Source of the DNA: Pseudidiomarina sediminum DSM 21906
GTDB lineage: Bacteria; Pseudomonadota; Gammaproteobacteria; Enterobacterales; Alteromonadaceae
Direction: 5' to 3'
Assembly: GCF_000423165.1 (NCBI RefSeq)
Contig: NZ_KE383983.1
Location: 1-64,000, forward strand
DNA length: 64,000 bases
Position 1 is the first letter of the stretch. Every line of letters starts with the position of its first letter. The position numbers were made by a program, and so were the translations under genes. The notes below the pieces were generated by a model, which made no database searches, had not been told where the DNA came from, and saw nothing but the letters and a program-made list of their open reading frames with translations. This document shows, piece after piece, positions 59,083 through 64,000 of the stretch.

Positions 59083-59712
59083 ATGAAAGTTTGGATTCCG
59101 ATTGTTGTGGCATCTTCAGTTTTATTAGCGGGTTGTCAAACACCGATGAACAATACGCAAAAAGGTGCGGCGATTGGTGCTGTAGCCGGTGCGTTGATTG
59201 GTAAAGGAACCGGCGATCACGATAAAAGTCGCTATGTGTGGGGTGCCGCTGTAGGTGCACTCGCTGGCAGTGCCATTGGTAATTACATGGACAAGCAAGA
59301 ACAACAGTTCCGTGAAGAGCTCTCTGGTAGTGGCGTACAAGTGGTACGTGATGGCGATACCATCCGTTTGCAAATGCCGAGCAACATTACATTTGCGACC
59401 GACAGCTCAGTGATTTCAAGCAACTTCGATCCTGTGTTAGCGGACGTTGCACGCGTACTGAACCAGTACAACAAAACCACAATGGTTGTTGAAGGTCATA
59501 CCGACAGTACAGGTACCGCGCAATACAACCAGCAACTCTCTGAGAGTCGTGCTTGGTCGGTCAGTAACCATTTAGCGCGTCAAGGCGTTGATACCCGTCG
59601 TTTGACCGTGATTGGTTACGGTGAGTCGCAGCCGATTGCATCGAATGATACGGTGAACGGCCGTCAACAAAACCGTCGGGTTGAATTACGTATTGTGCCA
59701 AACCGTCAGTAA
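59083..59712 (+). CDS. OmpA-family lipoprotein (YiaD-like)
   Basis: A 209-aa outer-membrane lipoprotein. The lipobox is LLAGC. A Gly-zipper region (GAAIGAVAGALIGKGTGD, GAAVGALAGSAIGNYMD) is followed by an OmpA peptidoglycan-binding domain (EGHTDSTGTAQYNQQLSESRA, GYGESQP, NRRVEL). It anchors the outer membrane to peptidoglycan. It stands alone with its own terminator. Confidence 0.92.
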   Translation: MKVWIPIVVASSVLLAGCQTPMNNTQKGAAIGAVAGALIGKGTGDHDKSRYVWGAAVGALAGSAIGNYMDKQEQQFREELSGSGVQVVRDGDTIRLQMPSNITFATDSSVISSNFDPVLADVARVLNQYNKTTMVVEGHTDSTGTAQYNQQLSESRAWSVSNHLARQGVDTRRLTVIGYGESQPIASNDTVNGRQQNRRVELRIVPNRQ

Positions 59713-59740
59713 TCCTGATCGTTGGAGAGCACTAATGAAA

Positions 59741-59766
59741 AGCGAGCCTTAGAGCTCGCTTTTTTA
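59741..59766 (+). terminator. Terminator between yiaD-like and FUSC genes
   Basis: AGCGAGC pairs with GCTCGCT (7 bp, 6-base loop) and is followed by seven T. It may also act weakly for the convergent gene, which ends at 59764. Confidence 0.88.
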
Positions 59767-61449
59767 ATGGTAACGATTCAGTTGGTGTTGCACTCGGGCA
59801 AGGTAGCGCGCCGAGGTAAGTTTGTCATTTACCCCTAATTTATCGGCCATTTGATAGAGCTTAAAGAGGCGGTGGTGAAAGCGTGCCCGGTAGCGCTCAA
59901 TTTGGTTTGCTGTTAACTCCCGTTCATCCATTTCCACTAATTCTCGCTCAAGTGCCTTGATAATATGGCGTTGGCGACTGCGTAAATTGGTTGGGAATAG
60001 GATCTTATAACTGAGCATTGCCAGCAAAGGCGCGGCAATGACGGCGATGGCAATACTGACCGAGGCCGTCCAGTCAAAGTGGTAGTGTAAGGCTGGCTGC
60101 ATTAAAAGTAAGAAGACTAAGTTAAAGTCCATCGCTCCGGGCGCGGTGCGGTTGTGTGCCAACGGAAATCCAGCCAATAGAATAACCGGCATTAAGCAAA
60201 GTAACATCGCTAATATGGAATCGGTATGTGGCCATAAAAAGGCTTGAATAAAGATTGCTGTAAGCGCCCCAGCTGTTTGCCCTAAAAACACGTAATACAT
60301 GGTTTTAGCGGGGTTCTCATGCCCCGAGAATAAGGTCAGCATAATGCTGGCGCCTAACAGTAAGTACGCTAATTGAAACCAACCCGTGTAGGCCCAGCCA
60401 CAACTGATCAAGGTCATGACGGTAAAGGTACGGATTGCTGCTTGTTGCGCGCCGCGCCAATCGCGATGCAGCAGGGCATAAGTTGAGGTCGGTGAACGCG
60501 CGGTTTTGCCACTTTCACGAAATTCTAAACGGGCTTCAATGGCGTTGTAAAAGTCGTTAAATTCATACGTAAATTCGCTCGTTTTTAAGTAGGCGTAGGT
60601 GCGTGCAAGAGCCGCGCGTATTGATTCAGCATTGTTATCGGTTAAGGCTTGCGCGCATTCACGCAAGAGCTCAGCAAGCGCGCTATCGATCTGTAATTGC
60701 GAGGTTTCGAGCTGTGCCAGAAGACCTAATTGGGCGTTTAGTAAACGGCGAAACAATTTGGCTGAAAGGTGTGCTGACGGTGAGCCTGAACCGTGATCAC
60801 TGAGCTGCGTTTCTAAATGAGCAAGGGTCGAAATTTGATCGTGGATGGGCAATTCGCCAACCGCACCTTGGTCAAAAGCACGGGCCATCAAACGGAGCGT
60901 TTCTGCAGCTTGACGCCGGATTTTATTCACTAAGGTTTGTTCCGCTCGGGCATAGGTAAAGAGCCAGCCAATAACGAGGGCGGTGAGTACGCCCACCATC
61001 ACTGTTAGCATGCGGTCAATGCCAAGTGGCATCAGCACATCTGGTGTACGGACAAGGAGCACTACCATGGACGAGGAGTAACCAGCGAGCACCGCCCCAT
61101 AGGCAATCAGGCCATGTAGCAAGGTGGCGATATAGACACAAATGGTCACCCACAGTGTTAGCCCTAATGCTGCCATCAAAATGTCATCGCCACTGATCAC
61201 TACGATCAGCATTCCCACAGCGGTACCGATGAGTGTACCTAAGCTCCGGTAGCCGGCTTTTTCTAACAGTAAGCCTCGGGTCGGTTGGGACACCCCCCAC
61301 ACGGTCATGGCCGACCACTGGGGATGTTCAAGCCCCATAGCCCAAGCAATTAAAAGTGCTAAGCAGGCGGCGACCCCGGTTCGGAAACCGAACCGGAAGC
61401 GCGAGTAATCAAATCCTAATTTGGCAAAATTATGTTTCAGTTGGCTCAT
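59764..61449 (-). CDS. FUSC-family membrane transporter-like protein
   Basis: A 561-aa inner-membrane protein with two blocks of five to six helices, separated by a cytoplasmic region of about 170 residues. FRTGVAACLALLIAWAMGLEHPQWSAMTVWGVSQPTRG in the first block is the FUSC signature (quoted in parts: GLEHPQWSAMTVW, SQPTRGLLLEKAGYR). Relatives include AaeB (aromatic acid efflux) and YccS. The ATG at 61449 overlaps the symporter end by 20 bp. The substrate is unknown. Confidence 0.86.
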   Translation of the reverse strand: MSQLKHNFAKLGFDYSRFRFGFRTGVAACLALLIAWAMGLEHPQWSAMTVWGVSQPTRGLLLEKAGYRSLGTLIGTAVGMLIVVISGDDILMAALGLTLWVTICVYIATLLHGLIAYGAVLAGYSSSMVVLLVRTPDVLMPLGIDRMLTVMVGVLTALVIGWLFTYARAEQTLVNKIRRQAAETLRLMARAFDQGAVGELPIHDQISTLAHLETQLSDHGSGSPSAHLSAKLFRRLLNAQLGLLAQLETSQLQIDSALAELLRECAQALTDNNAESIRAALARTYAYLKTSEFTYEFNDFYNAIEARLEFRESGKTARSPTSTYALLHRDWRGAQQAAIRTFTVMTLISCGWAYTGWFQLAYLLLGASIMLTLFSGHENPAKTMYYVFLGQTAGALTAIFIQAFLWPHTDSILAMLLCLMPVILLAGFPLAHNRTAPGAMDFNLVFLLLMQPALHYHFDWTASVSIAIAVIAAPLLAMLSYKILFPTNLRSRQRHIIKALERELVEMDERELTANQIERYRARFHHRLFKLYQMADKLGVNDKLTSARYLARVQHQLNRYH

Positions 61450-62575
61450 TAACAAGGAGTGCGATAGCTCCATCTCCAGTCACGTTACAGGCAGTACCAA
61501 AACTATCTTGCGCCATGTACAAGGCGATCATCAAGGCGATTGCGGTTTCACCAAAGCCCAGCATTGAGCCTAACAAACCCACGGCGGACATCACTGCGCC
61601 GCCAGGCACGCCAGGTGCTGCAAGCATAACCACACCGAGCATCAAAATGAATGGCAAGATAGTGAAGAACGGCGGTATGGCCAAGGCATCTTGCAGGTAC
61701 ATGACGGCTAAGGTACAGCTGACAATGGTAATGGTGGAGCCAGCTAAGTGTGTGGTAGCACAGAGCGGAACTACGAAGTTCGCAACATCGTCATTGACCT
61801 TGTTGGCTTTAGCACTGCGCAGCGTGACGGGAATGGTAGCTGCACTAGACATGGTACCCAAGGCGGTAAAGTAAGCCGGTAGCATGTTCTTGATCAGGCG
61901 CGCAGGGTTTGCTCCTGAACGTACGCCAGCGATGATAAACATCGTGGTTAAATAGACCCAGTGCAAGGCAATTGCTAGGACCAAAATGATACCGAACGTT
62001 TGTAGGGTGTTTACCACAGTGCCTGCGACCGTCATTTCAGCAAAGACACCGGCGATGTAAAATGGCAACAATGGAATGATCACGCGACCGAGCAGCCACT
62101 CGATGATGTCACGTCCTTGATCAGAGACTTGCTTGAGTTGTTGGGCTTGGGTGACGGTAATCCCTAAACCAAAAATGAATGCCAATACCAATGCTGTCAT
62201 GATGCCGAATACAGGTGGCAAATCGAGCATGAGGAATGGTTCGAGTACGGTACCTGTCGCGTCTTGTACTCCGCCCTCGACTTTACGTAACAGGGGAACC
62301 ACCAAACTAGCAACAAAGTAAGCTAAAGTACCCGCGAGTACCGTTGAAAGGTACGCGATAGAGAGGGTTTTGCCGAGTAACTTTCCGGAGTTGCGTGGTA
62401 AACCAGCGATACCACTGGTGATAAAAAATAAAATCAGCAGGGGAATGGTAAAGAATAGCAACTGACCGAACAATTCTTTAAAGGTAAGCAGCAGTTGTGA
62501 CACCCAGTGAGGGGTGTAAAGGCCAACCAGCACGCCTCCAATAATACCCAAAACAAGTTTGATAATGAGACCCAT
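61430..62575 (-). CDS. Dicarboxylate/amino acid:cation symporter (DAACS)
   Basis: A 381-aa elevator-type transporter of the Glt family. The HP1-like serine-rich block GTMSSAATIPVT and the HP2 region PLCATTHLAGSTITI are visible with eight or so helices. Relatives carry glutamate, aspartate or C4-dicarboxylates with Na+ or H+. The fourth-helix NMDG motif of classical GltPh is not obvious, so the substrate is open. It is translationally coupled to the FUSC gene. Confidence 0.88.
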   Translation of the reverse strand: MGLIIKLVLGIIGGVLVGLYTPHWVSQLLLTFKELFGQLLFFTIPLLILFFITSGIAGLPRNSGKLLGKTLSIAYLSTVLAGTLAYFVASLVVPLLRKVEGGVQDATGTVLEPFLMLDLPPVFGIMTALVLAFIFGLGITVTQAQQLKQVSDQGRDIIEWLLGRVIIPLLPFYIAGVFAEMTVAGTVVNTLQTFGIILVLAIALHWVYLTTMFIIAGVRSGANPARLIKNMLPAYFTALGTMSSAATIPVTLRSAKANKVNDDVANFVVPLCATTHLAGSTITIVSCTLAVMYLQDALAIPPFFTILPFILMLGVVMLAAPGVPGGAVMSAVGLLGSMLGFGETAIALMIALYMAQDSFGTACNVTGDGAIALLVNEPTET

Positions 62576-62673
62576 AGTCGATGCTTCTCTTGTCGATGTC
62601 TAGTTATAAGTAGACGCTATTCTACCTATTTTCTAGTGGGTCTTCACTGTCTGTTGGCGTGCTGAGTGGTTGG

Positions 62674-63246
62674 TTAACCTTTTAATTGGCAACAGAGTAA
62701 GTCTTCTATCGCTCGGCGAGCCTCTGCAGGTTTAACACGCGACTCGTTGATCATCGCTGCGATACCTTCAATGGCGCCGAAGATCGCAGCCATACGCAGT
62801 GGCGATAACAGTTCGCGTTGTGCGACAAAAGGACGGAACACATCACTCAATACGTCGCAGAAAAAATCGCGGATGACACGGCGAATATGGCGATGATCGG
62901 GATAGGCCATAAGGGCGAACACCACTTCTTCATATTCGCGGCCGTTTTGCTGCACACACTCAAGGTAAGCTTCAGTGAAAAGTTGAACAGCTTCGTCGAA
63001 ACTTTTCGCTTGGTGTTCAATTTTGGCATTCATGGTGTCGACAAATAGTTTGTCACAGCGCTTGTAGATGGCGTGTAGCAAACTTTGTCGGGTGGCAAAG
63101 TGGTTATAAGTAATAGGTTTAGTTACCCCCGCGGCCTGCGCGAGGGTAATGAGTGTAAGGGCTTCTGTCCCTTTATCTCGGATGATTTGGGTTGCCACGT
63201 CCAGCAGTTGATCGCGGCGGGCATCCTTGGTCAGTCGAGTGGTCAC
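62674..63246 (-). CDS. TetR-family transcriptional regulator
   Basis: A 190-aa regulator with an N-terminal helix-turn-helix (ALTLITLAQAAGVTKPITYNHF) and a helical ligand domain. It follows the AhpD-like gene by 12 bp in one transcript. A double palindrome over the operon promoter makes autoregulation likely. The ligand is unknown. Confidence 0.9.
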   Translation of the reverse strand: MTTRLTKDARRDQLLDVATQIIRDKGTEALTLITLAQAAGVTKPITYNHFATRQSLLHAIYKRCDKLFVDTMNAKIEHQAKSFDEAVQLFTEAYLECVQQNGREYEEVVFALMAYPDHRHIRRVIRDFFCDVLSDVFRPFVAQRELLSPLRMAAIFGAIEGIAAMINESRVKPAEARRAIEDLLCCQLKG

Positions 63247-63258
63247 GTTATTCTCCAG

Positions 63259-63804
63259 TTAGCGTTGTGCTAGCGGAACTTTTGGGAAATCAATCTTCGT
63301 TTGCACGATATTGTTAACCCAATTGCTAAAGGTATTAAGTACCGTCCACGCCGCAATTTGGATCAATTTTTGTTCAGTAATGCCGGCGTCGTAGGCATCT
63401 CGTTTATCTTGTTCGTCCAGATGACCTTGTTTTTCAAGCAATTGTTCAACGATGTTAAGAAGAGCTTGTTCGTAAGAATCAGCGGCTTTCCCAAGCTGTG
63501 CTTGCGCACACTCTTCTTGACTCAGTCCCGCGCGTTTCGCCGAGAAGGTGTGGCCGCTGACACAATAATGACATCCGTTGTAATTGGCAACAGCAAGTGA
63601 GATGAGTTCACGTTGACGCTCATCCAGTTGGCCATGTGTTTCGATCGATTTCACAAAGTCGAGGTAGCCAGTTAATGAGCCACCATCGATACCGAGTGCG
63701 GCAAAAAAGTTGGGTACCATACCGTATTGGTCTTTGAAATTCTTTAGGATAGGTGCGGCGATGGCGTCGGCGGTGTCGATGGTACGTAAGTTAAGTTCAA
63801 GCAT
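63259..63804 (-). CDS. AhpD-like carboxymuconolactone decarboxylase-family protein
   Basis: A 181-aa protein of the peroxidase-related CMD family. Glu66, Cys78, Cys81 and His85 (YNGCHYCVSGH) form the AhpD-type redox site. MVPNFFAALG is a family block. It probably reduces peroxides or a thiol partner. ATG 63804 (MLELNLRTI) fits the family; the longer frame overlaps the promoter and operator. It is the first gene of the TetR-controlled pair. Confidence 0.9.
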   Translation of the reverse strand: MLELNLRTIDTADAIAAPILKNFKDQYGMVPNFFAALGIDGGSLTGYLDFVKSIETHGQLDERQRELISLAVANYNGCHYCVSGHTFSAKRAGLSQEECAQAQLGKAADSYEQALLNIVEQLLEKQGHLDEQDKRDAYDAGITEQKLIQIAAWTVLNTFSNWVNNIVQTKIDFPKVPLAQR

Positions 63805-63860
63805 GCAAAGCTCCGTTACTGCAACTAAACAAAGCCTTGAGAGGCATTGTTTTTTATGAA

Positions 63861-63917
63861 GGATAAGTTCTGTTACCAAAGGTAACTTAATCTAAGTATA
63901 CCTTTGGTAACTTATCC
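63861..63917. promoter_or_regulatory. Double-palindrome operator of the tetR operon
   Basis: GTTACCAAAGGTA (872-884 of the last kb, i.e. 63872-63884) is exactly repeated in reverse complement at 63899-63911. GTTACC-AAA-GGTAAC is itself a palindrome. Outer arms GGATAAG and CTTATCC (63861-63867 and 63911-63917) extend the symmetry. One copy lies between -35 and -10, the other at the expected transcript start. Confidence 0.85.
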
Positions 63918-63922
63918 GTCAA
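63895..63922 (-). promoter_or_regulatory. Promoter of the ahpD-like/tetR operon
   Basis: TTGACG (63917-63922), a 16-bp spacer and TATACT (63895-63900) on the minus strand. The remaining 78 bp to the window end show nothing I can name. Confidence 0.75.
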
Positions 63923-64000
63923 GAGTAACTTTAGCTTTGTCTAAATTATTTAGGGTAAGCGACCTGCGAACTCTCTTATAAAGCTTTCTTGTCGGTGTTT

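Overview
This window is chromosomal DNA of a gammaproteobacterium, most likely an aquatic Alteromonadales member close to Idiomarina/Pseudidiomarina. The genus is an inference from gene content and protein style, not from a search. The class is well supported. The replication origin has the mnmG-oriC-mioC layout, followed by mnmG-rsmG-parA-parB-atpIBEFHAGDC-glmU-glmS. There is also a srkA-dsbA pair, and a yrdA gene lying next to a divergent rRNA-operon promoter. Coding density is high. I saw no tRNA, CRISPR array, insertion sequence or prophage.

Layout. Positions 1-210 hold a minus-strand rrn P1 promoter firing off the left edge and the leader of yrdA. Positions 762-5969 are a complete LexA-controlled imuA-imuB-dnaE2 mutagenesis cassette. 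Positions 6091-11365 carry an acyltransferase, dsbA, the kinase srkA, the oxidase-assembly gene ccoG and an M20 amidohydrolase. Positions 11366-13949 hold a short-repeat region and an ahpC-ahpD pair divergent from oxyR. Positions 13991-17184 pair a periplasmic PQQ-dependent aldose dehydrogenase with a receptor that closely resembles the PQQ importer PqqU/YncD. Positions 17279-23612 are envelope and housekeeping genes (ydbST-like, yjdM, pldA, yccF). Positions 23714-28411 hold a BON-domain lipoprotein with a sigma-S-like promoter, a large orphan TonB receptor and a YghU-type GST. Positions 28430-30881 hold an EAL phosphodiesterase overlapping a methyltransferase.

Positions 30888-37162 are a run of small, mostly envelope-related minus-strand genes: catB-like acetyltransferase, CsaA, a TraB/TIKI-like protein, an excalibur protein and an SMR pump. 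Two paralogous membrane-anchored proteins of unknown function lie within this run, one of them at its far end. Positions 37274-52013 are the glmUS, atp, par, rsmG and mnmG block. Positions 52065-52393 are oriC, with DnaA boxes, 11 GATC sites and a row of DnaA-trios. After oriC come mioC, a MASE1-like GGDEF cyclase, an M1 peptidase operon that ends in a second PQQ-type dehydrogenase, an OmpA-like lipoprotein, a FUSC protein, a DAACS symporter, and a tetR plus AhpD-like operon behind a double-palindrome operator.

Themes. Oxidative stress and DNA damage responses recur (OxyR/AhpCD, LexA/Imu, a TetR-controlled AhpD-like protein). So does scavenging through TonB receptors. The least explained items are the PQQ receptor/dehydrogenase module in a window without PQQ biosynthesis genes, the paralogous pair of anchored proteins, the 14-bp inverted repeat covering the start of the EAL gene, and the heptamer repeats upstream of the M20 gene. 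No multi-gene system that I would call wholly new was evident.
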